In this document: piece after piece, positions 53,405-62,248 of the stretch
How positions within the stretch are numbered: position 1 is the stretch's first letter
Layout of the letters: the number at the start of each line of letters is the position of its first letter
DNA from: SZUA-100 sp965248135
Lineage (GTDB): Bacteria > Pseudomonadota > Alphaproteobacteria > Rhizobiales > Rhizobiaceae
Direction: 5' to 3'
DNA: 64,000 bases
Assembly: GCA_965248135.1 (NCBI GenBank)
Contig: CBDFIN010000007.1
Coordinates: 148,804-212,803, forward strand
Translations under genes and position numbers: made by a program
Notes under the pieces: generated by a model
Told to the model about the DNA's origin: nothing
Database searches by the model: none
What the model saw: only the letters and a program-made list of their open reading frames with translations

Positions 53405-54578
53405 AAGTTGTTTAGGAGTGAAAGCAGGAAATCATCATTCCAGCCAGCGCGTTTGAATTTTACGCGGTTTGATCCCTTGTCCTGATTTGCCTTTATGATG
53501 TTTAGTGCGATACGTCTGAGGGCTGCAAAATTGATCGGTGCGTTGTCTTTGCGAGCGCGATGGAGATCATCATTCATAATGACATCAAGCGACCAGTGAA
53601 GGCTGTTTTCAATTTGCCAATGCCCCCGAATAATGGTTGCAGCTTCCTGCGCTTGTGGGGGTTTTGACATGAGATAAACGCGTTCGCAGCGGCTTGATTT
53701 TCCGTTCATTTCACGTGTTGAAGTGACATGGACGAAGGTCTTGAGGCTTGGCCATTTGTGTGTGTCGTCAAGATATTGCGTAGTGCTGTAGACATGGTAA
53801 CATCGCTCTTCAATGCGGCCATGGTTGGCGTCAGTTGAGATATATTCGTCAATATAATCAGTCTCTTGATCATCAATGAAGGCCCGCACATCCGCCTGCA
53901 TATCGCCCTGATTGCCCTTCAGTTGCACACAGTAATCGCCGCCTTCACGCACGATCAACTCACAGGTCTCGCGTTGGCAATGCAGCGCGTCAGCAGTGAT
54001 CGTCATGCCCTTGATGTCGAGCATTTTGATCAACTCACGTAGGGCCAAAATCTCGCCACCACCCTTGGCACTTTCGATAATACCGAGGCTCAAACGAGCC
54101 CCATGCGCAAAGGCGGTCACCACGTTCAGGCCGGATTGATTGGCGGCCCTGTCAAAGGTGCGACGCATCTCTTTGCCGTCAATGGCGATGGCGGGTTGGG
54201 CATCGCGTGCCTGGGCAAAATCAGCACGGAACTTCTCAAACAGGCGTTGAAAGCTTGCGGGCTTAAGCAACCGAAACAGCCGTGAAAACGTGTCGTGACA
54301 CGGCGTGCCATTCGGCAATTCGAGAAAATCGCGCAGAAATTCTTCCTTCGCATGGCCAAAATCGGCCATATCCACCGCAGCTTCGCCGCCACACAAGGCA
54401 CATAAAAGGCTGATTGTCATGATGTCACAAAACTTGTGACGGCAGGCATTGCCCGTGCGTGGATCGTCTATATCATTGAAATAGCTTATGATTGTTGACA
54501 TCTTGAGGCTCCATATCGTGATGGAACCTCAAGAATCTATTCAGGCATATTTGTCAAACCCCAAATGCGATTCCCCTG
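53386..54578 (-). mobile_element. ISAs1-family insertion sequence, 1193 bp
   Basis: Ends CAGGGCAATCGCATTT (53386) and, inverted, CAGGGGAATCGCATTT (54578). Flanked by an exact 9-bp repeat CCGCTACCC (53377-53385 and 54579-54587). It sits at codon 3 of the OLD-family gene, which it cuts from its ribosome-binding site. Confidence 0.93.
53401..54501 (-). CDS. ISAs1 transposase
   Basis: 366 aa, full length. N-terminal FNDIDDPRTGNACRHKFCDI and DFLELPNGTPCHDTFSRLF, catalytic regions AIDGKEMRR, ITADALHCQRETCELI, and RGHWQIENSLHWSLDVIMND with the final catalytic Glu. These are the standard features of the ISAs1 (H-repeat-associated) transposase. Confidence 0.95.
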   Translation of the reverse strand: MSTIISYFNDIDDPRTGNACRHKFCDIMTISLLCALCGGEAAVDMADFGHAKEEFLRDFLELPNGTPCHDTFSRLFRLLKPASFQRLFEKFRADFAQARDAQPAIAIDGKEMRRTFDRAANQSGLNVVTAFAHGARLSLGIIESAKGGGEILALRELIKMLDIKGMTITADALHCQRETCELIVREGGDYCVQLKGNQGDMQADVRAFIDDQETDYIDEYISTDANHGRIEERCYHVYSTTQYLDDTHKWPSLKTFVHVTSTREMNGKSSRCERVYLMSKPPQAQEAATIIRGHWQIENSLHWSLDVIMNDDLHRARKDNAPINFAALRRIALNIIKANQDKGSNRVKFKRAGWNDDFLLSLLNNF

Positions 54579-54595
54579 CCGCTACCCGCACAAAT

Positions 54596-54808
54596 CTACT
54601 CCAAATTGAGTTCTTCTGATAAATATATACTTTTGGATGCCACAATACGAGTCGCATCTTCGCGAAAGGAGGCATTCGACACAGGGTGAAGTGTTGACCA
54701 AAACGGCTCGGACCGGTCTTGACCCAAAATTACGAATGGCGGCTCAAGGTCACAAGCGCAAGTATCAATCCGAATTTTAGACCATTGTTGCTGGTATTTT
54801 TGCTGCAT
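54596..54808 (-). CDS. Small gene upstream of the OLD-family gene
   Basis: About 70 aa, MQQKYQQQWSKIRIDTCACD ... VASKSIYLSEELNLE, ending two codons before the original GTG of the OLD-family gene. The start is uncertain: ATG 54808 has no strong ribosome-binding site, and the frame stays open to 54907. It may be the C-terminal remnant of a larger first gene of the operon. Function unknown. Confidence 0.4.
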   Translation of the reverse strand: MQQKYQQQWSKIRIDTCACDLEPPFVILGQDRSEPFWSTLHPVSNASFREDATRIVASKSIYLSEELNLE

Positions 54809-54875
54809 GCTGATCTGTCTAGAAGGTACTACCCCTCTACAGGATGGGGGAGTGGTTGAAAGAAATTGCGGTCGT

Positions 54876-55166
54876 TTACAATTCCTTGAAATAGTCAGAC
54901 CCGCCATAAAACACCCGCAGGATTTTCACACCGGCCTCAACCGGCTCAAAGACAATCACATGAGCTTTGTGGGGATGGCGCTGCATCCTTTTGCCCAGTA
55001 CATCAAAATCAATGCCCATCATCGGGTTGTCAGCCAGTAGATCAAACAGGTGATAGAACTCGTCAAGATATTGATCAGCCTGATGGTCACCAAAACGATC
55101 CATTCCTTCACGATAAAGAAAAGCCAAATCCTCGGCGGCATCATCGGTTAGAAAATAGTTAGCCAT
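54876..55166 (-). CDS. ParE/RelE-superfamily toxin
   Basis: 96 aa. Typical ParE pattern: FLTDDAAEDLAFLYREGMDR, ADQYLDEFYHLFDLLADNPM, GKRMQRHPHKAHVIVFEPVE + AGVKILRVFYG. ParE toxins poison gyrase. The gene overlaps its upstream partner by 8 bp, the usual antitoxin-toxin order and spacing. Confidence 0.88.
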   Translation of the reverse strand: MANYFLTDDAAEDLAFLYREGMDRFGDHQADQYLDEFYHLFDLLADNPMMGIDFDVLGKRMQRHPHKAHVIVFEPVEAGVKILRVFYGGSDYFKEL

Positions 55167-55479
55167 TGAAGGGAAGTTTAAGAGCGGCGGCTTTGATCTG
55201 TTCTTTGCTGATCTTGTGTCCAGGCTGTGCCGATGCCCTTAAAATTGCATCCTCATAAAGTGCCTTTTGCCCGTCTCTGCCCATGGCAGAAAGTGCAGCC
55301 TTGTCGGCGGGGGATGGGGCAGCCAGATTGATCTGGTGGCCAAGCCGTTGCCGCCCGGAAATCGCAGGGTTTTGCACATCATCACTAATCGTCACGACGA
55401 CAAGCTGCTCGGGATTGAAATCACCAGCCCAGCCGGAAGGCAACTCCGCAGCCTTGATGACTTTCCTGAACATTGGCAT
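55159..55479 (-). CDS. Probable antitoxin partner of ParE
   Basis: About 106 aa from ATG 55479, which has GAGG eight bases upstream. It is not a typical ribbon-helix-helix ParD. Beta-like N-terminal part (FNPEQLVVVTISDDVQNP), and a C-terminal helical segment (GHKISKEQIKAAALKLPFNG) that could bind the toxin. Role is inferred from overlap with the ParE gene. Confidence 0.6.
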   Translation of the reverse strand: MPMFRKVIKAAELPSGWAGDFNPEQLVVVTISDDVQNPAISGRQRLGHQINLAAPSPADKAALSAMGRDGQKALYEDAILRASAQPGHKISKEQIKAAALKLPFNG

Positions 55480-55839
55480 GATTTGAACCTCAAACATAAG
55501 CAGTTATTTATACGATGAATTTTACCATAGAGAACCGGAAAAGGCGAGTGTATGTGGATAATGCAATCAAGGGTCGCACATTATATGTTTGCTACCACAC
55601 CGGCGTTTTCCACCCAAAACTTTGAAAAATCAGTCGACTTGACAGTGTGCTTGATGTGTGGCGCAGTTTGACACTCCATTTCAAAGTAAATTCAAAACCG
55701 GCGTTTCCTGAATATTTTTAATATGAGTATTCTTAACTGTGTATTCTTATATAGAGGGAAGTGCCAATTTGGCATCACCTGATAGGAAAATATGGCATTT
55801 CTTGAAGTGCCAATTTGGCACCTCTGGGGTTGCAGTCAA
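55480..55839. repeat. Intergenic region with TGCCAATTTGGCA repeats
   Basis: Two copies of the near-palindrome TGCCAATTTGGCA (55762-55774 and 55808-55820), 46 bp apart, between a toxin operon and a replication-type HTH gene. They look like operator sites or origin repeats. The rest is A/T-rich with no supported gene. Confidence 0.6.
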
Positions 55840-56187
55840 TCATCTCTTCGGTTTGATTTTCTGGTGCAGGGTGTAAATGTTGGGCTTTCCAAGTCCTTGA
55901 CGTTTGATTGAAATGCAATCTGCTTTTTCCAGTTCGTCGACATAGCGCACAACGCTGCGCTTTCCAGCCCCCATATCTACAGCCAGCGTTTCCTGCCCCG
56001 GAAAGCAGTAATCATGGTGCCATGCATAGCTCAAAAGCATCGAATAGGTCAGCTTAGCGCCAACGGACAGGTCTTTTGATTTCAAGATGAAATTTGGTAC
56101 CTGCGTGAAGCCCTGTGCCGACACCGGATCAAAACCCTCAAGAATGATGTTCTGATGCCGTTGAAGTTGTCCGCTGATATGCCGCAT
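55840..56187 (-). CDS. Plasmid replication-type winged-helix protein
   Basis: 115 aa. Pattern FTQVPNFILKSKDLSVGAKL, AWHHDYCFPGQETLAVDMGA then GKRSVVRYVDELEKADCISI, and KRQGLGKPNIYTL is the HTH_36-like winged helix of small plasmid replication/partition proteins. It starts about 10 bases after the original stop of the gene now ending at 57633, so both were one operon before the IS inserted between them. The near-palindromic repeats just downstream may be its binding sites. Confidence 0.7.
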   Translation of the reverse strand: MRHISGQLQRHQNIILEGFDPVSAQGFTQVPNFILKSKDLSVGAKLTYSMLLSYAWHHDYCFPGQETLAVDMGAGKRSVVRYVDELEKADCISIKRQGLGKPNIYTLHQKIKPKR

Positions 56188-56240
56188 ATGGGTTTATTAT
56201 ACATCAATTCCGCCAAAGTGCTCCCCCTCCCTGTTGACAG

Positions 56241-57645
56241 TGTCAGTAGCACATCAGTTGTCCGCTTTATGTAGCACGTGATTTGTCCGGTTTTAGGATG
56301 CTCTCAAAAGGAGGGTGTTTGATGAACCGGACTTCATGGTTACAGGAAAGACGGATGGAGAAGTTTATTGATGTGTTATCTCGATATGAAGAAAAGCGGC
56401 TTTCGGGACATGATGCGGCAGAGATTTTAGGGATGTCGGAGCGGACATTCCGCCGTTATCGCAGGCGCTATGAGGATTGCGGTTCTGATGGGCTCAATGA
56501 CCGCCGGTTGGGCAAGAAGTCGGTGCGTGCGGTGCCTGCCGACGAAACCTCATGGATGCTTGAGCAATATGAGACGCGCTATATGGGCTGGAATGTGAAG
56601 CATTTTCATGATCATCTGGTCAAGCATCATAATTTCAACTGGGGTTACACCTGGACGAAGACCCGGTTGCAGCGCTCAGGGTTGGTGATTGCGGTCTGCG
56701 GGCGCGGCATTCACCGGCGCAAGAGGCCGCGCAGGCCATGTACCGGTATGATGTTGCATCAGGATGGTTCGACCCATGAATGGCTTGAGGGCAAACCTAA
56801 GCTTGACCTGATTGTGACCATGGATGATGCGACATCAAAGGTTTATTCGGCCTTTCTGGTTGAGGAAGAAGGAACAATGTCCAGCTTTCGCGGTTTTTTG
56901 GATGTGTTTGAGTGTCACGGCCTGCCCTGTTCAATCTATACGGATCGCGGCAGTCACTATTTTCACACGCCCAAGGCCGGTGAGAAGGTCGATAAAACCC
57001 GGCTTACCCAAGTGGGCCGCGCCTTTCATCAGTTGGGCATTGAGCATATCGCCGCCTATTCGCCGGAAGCCCGTGGCCGATCGGAGCGCGCCTTTCAGAC
57101 CTTCCAGGATCGCCTCGTCAATGAATTGAAGCTCCATGACATCACCGATATGGCCGTGGCCAACCGCTATATCACGGAAATCTACCTGCCGGATCACAAT
57201 GCTCGCTTTAGCGTTGCGGCTGAAGACGAGACAAGTGCTTTTGTGCCGGTCGCTGTCCCGGCAGTCTTACGCGATATTATGTGCGTGCAGAGCGGGCGCA
57301 TCGTGCGCAGGGACAATACAGTTTCGTACAACAATTTGGTCCTGCAACTGCCGCAGAGCCTCATCCGTCATCACTATGTCAAGGCCAGGGTGCGGGTGCA
57401 TGAATACTCAGATGACACAATGGCTATCTTCCATGGCCCCGGCAAAATTGCTACATATTCAAAACAAGGAGAGATTATCACCAGGCAGAAAACCCAAAAA
57501 GCAGCGTGAACCTTTTCGGCGCGAAAGCATTGATGAACAAGCCTCCAGTCGCCTCCGGCTCCTTACAGCTTGCCCATCAATGCTTAAAACAGAAGCGGAC
57601 AATTAGTGTGCTACCAAAACCGGCCAACTCTATTAGCTACTAACA
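56241..57645 (+). mobile_element. ISNCY-type insertion sequence, copy 1 (1405 bp)
   Basis: Ends TGTCAGTAGC and, inverted, TGTTAGTAGC. Flanked by an exact 16-bp duplication CCCTCCCTGTTGACAG (56225-56240 and 57646-57661). Inserted in the last codons of the gene at 57633-58577. Identical by eye to copy 2 except one base near 56891 (T here, G there). Confidence 0.93.
56322..57509 (+). CDS. ISNCY-type transposase, copy 1
   Basis: 395 aa from ATG 56322, with AAAAGGAGGG upstream; upstream in-frame starts lack one. N-terminal HTH (RLSGHDAAEILGMSERTFRR), then an rve-like DDE core: LIVTMDDATSKVYS, SIYTDRGSHYFHT, and EARGRSERAFQTFQDRLVNE. This set is typical of the group NCBI names ISNCY-family transposase. 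An overlapping 156-codon frame is a shadow. Confidence 0.92.
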   Translation: MNRTSWLQERRMEKFIDVLSRYEEKRLSGHDAAEILGMSERTFRRYRRRYEDCGSDGLNDRRLGKKSVRAVPADETSWMLEQYETRYMGWNVKHFHDHLVKHHNFNWGYTWTKTRLQRSGLVIAVCGRGIHRRKRPRRPCTGMMLHQDGSTHEWLEGKPKLDLIVTMDDATSKVYSAFLVEEEGTMSSFRGFLDVFECHGLPCSIYTDRGSHYFHTPKAGEKVDKTRLTQVGRAFHQLGIEHIAAYSPEARGRSERAFQTFQDRLVNELKLHDITDMAVANRYITEIYLPDHNARFSVAAEDETSAFVPVAVPAVLRDIMCVQSGRIVRRDNTVSYNNLVLQLPQSLIRHHYVKARVRVHEYSDDTMAIFHGPGKIATYSKQGEIITRQKTQKAA

Positions 57646-58577
57646 CCCTCCCTGTTGACAGGTGCGGGATCGCCGTCTTGCTGCCGGATGCGCGCTGATT
57701 CAAGCAAGTAGGCTCCCAAGCTCTTTGATTGCGCCACCGCATTGGCCTTTTGCAGCTCAACAAGGCTATTATTGGCATTAATCAGCACAGTCTCAATACG
57801 GCCTTGCATCTCTTCATTGCGGCTTTCCAGCTTCTCAATACGCGCCTCAAGCCGTTGCACAACCGGATGGTCGAAAATTTCACCCTGATCAATTGTGGGC
57901 TTTGCCGGTTCCCTGTCCACATGATCAACAACAGGTTCATCCTCCAGCTTGCCGGTCGGTGCCTGATGGGCTGCGTCATCAATAAACCGGTCAATCGAAG
58001 ATCGCTCGATCATGTAGCGAATGCCATTCTCTGTCGGTACCTGATAGCTGACCAGTGCCTTTCCTTTCTGTCCAGAGCAGTATCTTTGGATGGTTCGCAT
58101 ATGTCGCGGCAGGCCGCGCTGCTGAAATATCTCGACGGCCTCTTCCACTGTAACAAGATCGGTATGTTCCGGCGGAACCTCAGGCTCAATTACTTCCGGC
58201 TCAACTTCCACGACCTCCTGCTCTTCCGCCTCTGGCATGACCGGTCGCGAGGTGTCACCAGCCGGAGTGCTCTCAATAAAAGAATCAAAATTTCCCCCTT
58301 CGTCATGCTCAAGCGCGACAGACCGCAACCTTTCGCCATGCTCAGTCGCGACCGGACGCGGTTGGTCGTTTGGCTCAACAAAAGGCTCAAGTTCGATAGA
58401 GGTTTCTACCTTGTCGCGCTCTGACGCGGCATGACGCATGTCATTGTCATGCTTAGTCGCGACAGGTCGCAATGAGGTATCAAGAATGTCACCCGGCTCA
58501 TTGGCCATGGCTGGGCGCGGTGTGGCAGGGTTGTTCGTTTGGCCAAAGAATGGGTTTTGATGTGATTGGTCGCTCAT
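57633..58577 (-). CDS. HTH/coiled-coil protein with truncated C-terminus
   Basis: About 314 aa from ATG 58577. The N-terminal half is acidic with tandem motifs (LRPVATKHDNDMRHAASERD and PRPVATEHGERLRSVALEHD), a Glu/Pro/Val stretch, then an HTH (VTVEEAVEIFQQRGLPRHMR) and a C-terminal coiled coil (VVQRLEARIEKLESRNEEMQ). Copy 1 of the IS replaced the last codons: the product now ends PVNREG-VSS, while beyond the element the frame resumes as EHFGGIDV-stop (56199), just before the winged-helix gene. It is likely a DNA-binding regulator or partition protein. Confidence 0.75.
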   Translation of the reverse strand: MSDQSHQNPFFGQTNNPATPRPAMANEPGDILDTSLRPVATKHDNDMRHAASERDKVETSIELEPFVEPNDQPRPVATEHGERLRSVALEHDEGGNFDSFIESTPAGDTSRPVMPEAEEQEVVEVEPEVIEPEVPPEHTDLVTVEEAVEIFQQRGLPRHMRTIQRYCSGQKGKALVSYQVPTENGIRYMIERSSIDRFIDDAAHQAPTGKLEDEPVVDHVDREPAKPTIDQGEIFDHPVVQRLEARIEKLESRNEEMQGRIETVLINANNSLVELQKANAVAQSKSLGAYLLESARIRQQDGDPAPVNREGVSS

Positions 58578-58687
58578 GATGGAATTATAGCAAATATGAT
58601 AAGAAATGCCTGTGAGTTGTCCCCAAGAAAAATGCAGGCAGGCATTGAAGAGGGATGTCACTCTTACGACAATGGCGTGTATCTGCT

Positions 58688-59194
58688 ATGGTGATTGCTA
58701 AAGATTCTATCAAGGAAAGACGCTTCCTAGAAAGTGAGCATAATTTGGATTTTCACTGCTTTAGAAGTAATCCAACTGTAAAAAATACAGTACTGTCAAT
58801 GAAAATTATTTGTAGTGATGAAGAAATTGCTTACATCAATTCAAATAATATGAATCGAGAAGTGGTAGCAATACTAATACCGCAGCCAGGTCCCATACTA
58901 CAAATGCTGTTTTCGCATTTATCACGGGGTTCTACAGGAACCGTCGTTGAAGGTGTCAAAGAAAAAGGCGAACTGGTGACTATTCGACCAGATAGCTTCA
59001 GTGGAAATGTTATGCAATATTTATATAATTGGGCTTATTTGAAAGGAGCACAAAAAAATCTACACCTTGACCAATTAATAGATGGCCTATCGATGCGGAT
59101 GACACATGATGATAGTAAAGATATAGAAAATGAAATCATTGACTTTGTCGAAAATTTTCATATCCGATTTTCAATGGGCTTAATTGGACCGTGA
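58688..59194 (+). CDS. Hypothetical 168-aa protein
   Basis: Starts MVIAKDSIKERRFLESEHNL at ATG 58688. Mixed alpha/beta, soluble; includes MNREVVAILIPQPGPILQML and DQLIDGLSMRMTHDDSKDIE. More A/T-rich than the neighbouring plasmid genes, so possibly of separate origin. It converges with the next gene and overlaps it by 15 bp. No family is recognised. Confidence 0.6.
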   Translation: MVIAKDSIKERRFLESEHNLDFHCFRSNPTVKNTVLSMKIICSDEEIAYINSNNMNREVVAILIPQPGPILQMLFSHLSRGSTGTVVEGVKEKGELVTIRPDSFSGNVMQYLYNWAYLKGAQKNLHLDQLIDGLSMRMTHDDSKDIENEIIDFVENFHIRFSMGLIGP

Positions 59195-59530
59195 TTTTAG
59201 TGATACCTTGTAGGTTAAATTCCTGCGCTTATTATCTGTAGATACTGAAATCATAAGATCATCATGTTCTTCTTGGATTTTAGCCAGCTGTTTATACATG
59301 TCTTCTATTGTTCGAATCGAACAGTCACCATCTGGACCAAATAGGCAAACTGTAAAATCGTTTTCAAACCCTAAACCTAAGGGGTCAGGGATAACCAAAC
59401 CATTCTTGTCAAAATGGACAGTGCTTTCGTATGGTTCGGAGTCCATCTCAATGGACTCGCGATAACCATCGGCTATATCTGCCCTAACATTGTATTCCTC
59501 CTCTTTTTGTGTTTGTGGTCTTTCAATCAC
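59180..59530 (-). CDS. Hypothetical 116-aa protein
   Basis: Acidic, soluble. NGLVIPDPLGLGFENDFTVC and a C-terminal helical segment (IEDMYKQLAKIQEEHDDLMI). ATG 59530 with a GAAAG site close upstream. IS copy 2 inserted 50 bp upstream and may affect its promoter. A/T-rich like its neighbour. Function unknown. Confidence 0.6.
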   Translation of the reverse strand: MIERPQTQKEEEYNVRADIADGYRESIEMDSEPYESTVHFDKNGLVIPDPLGLGFENDFTVCLFGPDGDCSIRTIEDMYKQLAKIQEEHDDLMISVSTDNKRRNLTYKVSLKSRSN

Positions 59531-59582
59531 GCTACAATTATATCATACAAAATACCAATTCAAATAGCCTATCATATTGTAA

Positions 59583-60987
59583 TGTCAGTAGCACATCAGT
59601 TGTCCGCTTTATGTAGCACGTGATTTGTCCGGTTTTAGGATGCTCTCAAAAGGAGGGTGTTTGATGAACCGGACTTCATGGTTACAGGAAAGACGGATGG
59701 AGAAGTTTATTGATGTGTTATCTCGATATGAAGAAAAGCGGCTTTCGGGACATGATGCGGCAGAGATTTTAGGGATGTCGGAGCGGACATTCCGCCGTTA
59801 TCGCAGGCGCTATGAGGATTGCGGTTCTGATGGGCTCAATGACCGCCGGTTGGGCAAGAAGTCGGTGCGTGCGGTGCCTGCCGACGAAACCTCATGGATG
59901 CTTGAGCAATATGAGACGCGCTATATGGGCTGGAATGTGAAGCATTTTCATGATCATCTGGTCAAGCATCATAATTTCAACTGGGGTTACACCTGGACGA
60001 AGACCCGGTTGCAGCGCTCAGGGTTGGTGATTGCGGTCTGCGGGCGCGGCATTCACCGGCGCAAGAGGCCGCGCAGGCCATGTACCGGTATGATGTTGCA
60101 TCAGGATGGTTCGACCCATGAATGGCTTGAGGGCAAACCTAAGCTTGACCTGATTGTGACCATGGATGATGCGACATCAAAGGTTTATTCGGCCTTTCTG
60201 GTTGAGGAAGAAGGAACAATGTCCAGCTTTCGCGGGTTTTTGGATGTGTTTGAGTGTCACGGCCTGCCCTGTTCAATCTATACGGATCGCGGCAGTCACT
60301 ATTTTCACACGCCCAAGGCCGGTGAGAAGGTCGATAAAACCCGGCTTACCCAAGTGGGCCGCGCCTTTCATCAGTTGGGCATTGAGCATATCGCCGCCTA
60401 TTCGCCGGAAGCCCGTGGCCGATCGGAGCGCGCCTTTCAGACCTTCCAGGATCGCCTCGTCAATGAATTGAAGCTCCATGACATCACCGATATGGCCGTG
60501 GCCAACCGCTATATCACGGAAATCTACCTGCCGGATCACAATGCTCGCTTTAGCGTTGCGGCTGAAGACGAGACAAGTGCTTTTGTGCCGGTCGCTGTCC
60601 CGGCAGTCTTACGCGATATTATGTGCGTGCAGAGCGGGCGCATCGTGCGCAGGGACAATACAGTTTCGTACAACAATTTGGTCCTGCAACTGCCGCAGAG
60701 CCTCATCCGTCATCACTATGTCAAGGCCAGGGTGCGGGTGCATGAATACTCAGATGACACAATGGCTATCTTCCATGGCCCCGGCAAAATTGCTACATAT
60801 TCAAAACAAGGAGAGATTATCACCAGGCAGAAAACCCAAAAAGCAGCGTGAACCTTTTCGGCGCGAAAGCATTGATGAACAAGCCTCCAGTCGCCTCCGG
60901 CTCCTTACAGCTTGCCCATCAATGCTTAAAACAGAAGCGGACAATTAGTGTGCTACCAAAACCGGCCAACTCTATTAGCTACTAACA
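59583..60987 (+). mobile_element. ISNCY-type insertion sequence, copy 2 (1405 bp)
   Basis: Same ends as copy 1, flanked by an exact 16-bp duplication GCCTATCATATTGTAA (59567-59582 and 60988-61003). The near-complete identity with copy 1 indicates very recent movement. Confidence 0.93.
59664..60851 (+). CDS. ISNCY-type transposase, copy 2
   Basis: 395 aa, protein sequence identical to copy 1 (HTH, then DDE motifs LIVTMDDATS, SIYTDRGSHY, EARGRSERAF). The start at 60-bp distance from the IS end is supported by the same AAAAGGAGGG. Confidence 0.92.
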   Translation: MNRTSWLQERRMEKFIDVLSRYEEKRLSGHDAAEILGMSERTFRRYRRRYEDCGSDGLNDRRLGKKSVRAVPADETSWMLEQYETRYMGWNVKHFHDHLVKHHNFNWGYTWTKTRLQRSGLVIAVCGRGIHRRKRPRRPCTGMMLHQDGSTHEWLEGKPKLDLIVTMDDATSKVYSAFLVEEEGTMSSFRGFLDVFECHGLPCSIYTDRGSHYFHTPKAGEKVDKTRLTQVGRAFHQLGIEHIAAYSPEARGRSERAFQTFQDRLVNELKLHDITDMAVANRYITEIYLPDHNARFSVAAEDETSAFVPVAVPAVLRDIMCVQSGRIVRRDNTVSYNNLVLQLPQSLIRHHYVKARVRVHEYSDDTMAIFHGPGKIATYSKQGEIITRQKTQKAA

Positions 60988-61159
60988 GCCTATCATATTG
61001 TAATATCTTAGTTTTTTCACTCCTTTTCAATTCAGTCTGTTTGTGGTTCAATACCATTACCGGTGGTGGCAATGCTCGTTGGTGATTGAGAACAGAGACG
61101 CAAGTCGATGGTTCGTATGCTGGAGTAGCCCCTGTCTCGTAAATTTGTTCACGAGAAAT

Positions 61160-62248
61160 ATGTGGCATGAGATTGGAGGAGTGGTGAGCCAAAATTTGAA
61201 TGTAAAAAACCTCGATGAGGCATTGCAAATGGCCACACAAATCATGTGGGCAATGAGTGCTAAGAGTAATAATTTGTCATGGGAGTTGCTCAGGCCGAAC
61301 GGCCAAAAGATACCGCTCGTGCAGGATGACTATCAACAGAGATTTGATCAACACAGAGCATTTCCCCCGGTGTTTTTTAAACTCCTCGGGATTCTGCTTG
61401 GTATGTTTGTACTAAATTTGGCACCCGATAGTCTGTCGTTCCAAAACAATATGATCGTAATTTTGATCGCTGGGGCGATAACTTGCTTACCTTTTTTCGT
61501 ATTGAATTTGGAGGAGGTTGCAGACCGTCCTTGGTACAGAAAATTATATGAACGACTTGAAGGGAAAGCAGAGACAATAGAGACAATAGAACAACGTATG
61601 GCAAGAAACAGCTACAAAATTGGTGTTGATTTGCTTGATCTAATTGAAAAATATCAACAATTGCAAGCCGTAAGAATAAGTCGCACAATCAATAAAGACG
61701 AAATTTGCAAGGGACTCCTTCAAAATATGTTGCTTGATTTGGCGAAGGTTGAAACAAAGAATCAAGCAGCTCTGAAAAGCAAGTTTGATTCAATGGTAGT
61801 GAATATTTCCCAAGGCGAGCAGCATTTGCAGGCCGTGATGGAGCGTATTGACCAACTGACAATCAAGATTGCGAGTTTACTGAATACAGACCATGAGGAA
61901 GATGGGCGCTCTATTGTAGAGTATATTGACTCTGATGAATTCATGTTGTTGCTTGATAATAATGAGTGGGAAGAGGCAAATGAGGAAATAGATATTTTAG
62001 AGAACAGCTTAAATCAACTTCTAGCTGATCCAGAACTTCAAGAAGCTTTTGATTTGTTGGGGTTGGTGCCATATTTTACCAAAGCACGGGCTAAAAAAGC
62101 AAAAAGAGCTTTAGCGAAGAGATTTCATCCGCGAAAGTTAAATGATAAGGACTACGCTGCAAAAGAGGAAATGATGAAAAAGATCAATGCTGCTTATGCT
62201 ATAATTTTGAAAAAGTACAATTTCTCAAGAGGTGCAAATGGGCAATGA
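61160..62248 (+). CDS. Membrane protein with C-terminal degenerate J domain
   Basis: About 362 aa from ATG 61160; GTG 61184 has a better GGAGGA site. Two membrane helices near residues 70-115 (FFKLLGILLGMFVLNLA, NNMIVILIAGAITCLPFFVL), a coiled-coil middle (ERLEGKAETIETIEQRMARN, NISQGEQHLQAVMERIDQLT) and a C-terminal J-domain-like helix pair with AKKAKRALAKRFHPRKLNDK. The catalytic HPD is changed to HPR, so Hsp70 stimulation may be lost. Its stop overlaps the vWA gene start region by 11 bp, pointing to a two-gene unit. Confidence 0.72.
   Translation: MWHEIGGVVSQNLNVKNLDEALQMATQIMWAMSAKSNNLSWELLRPNGQKIPLVQDDYQQRFDQHRAFPPVFFKLLGILLGMFVLNLAPDSLSFQNNMIVILIAGAITCLPFFVLNLEEVADRPWYRKLYERLEGKAETIETIEQRMARNSYKIGVDLLDLIEKYQQLQAVRISRTINKDEICKGLLQNMLLDLAKVETKNQAALKSKFDSMVVNISQGEQHLQAVMERIDQLTIKIASLLNTDHEEDGRSIVEYIDSDEFMLLLDNNEWEEANEEIDILENSLNQLLADPELQEAFDLLGLVPYFTKARAKKAKRALAKRFHPRKLNDKDYAAKEEMMKKINAAYAIILKKYNFSRGANGQ

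Noticed and set aside
51554..54808. Gabija system (GajA + GajB)
   Set aside because: Only an OLD-type protein is present; no UvrD-like helicase lies next to it.
57136..57606. 156-codon frame overlapping the ISNCY transposase 3' end (also at 60478-60948)
   Set aside because: Shadow frame in another phase of the transposase with Cys/Ser/Arg-rich sequence and no family features.
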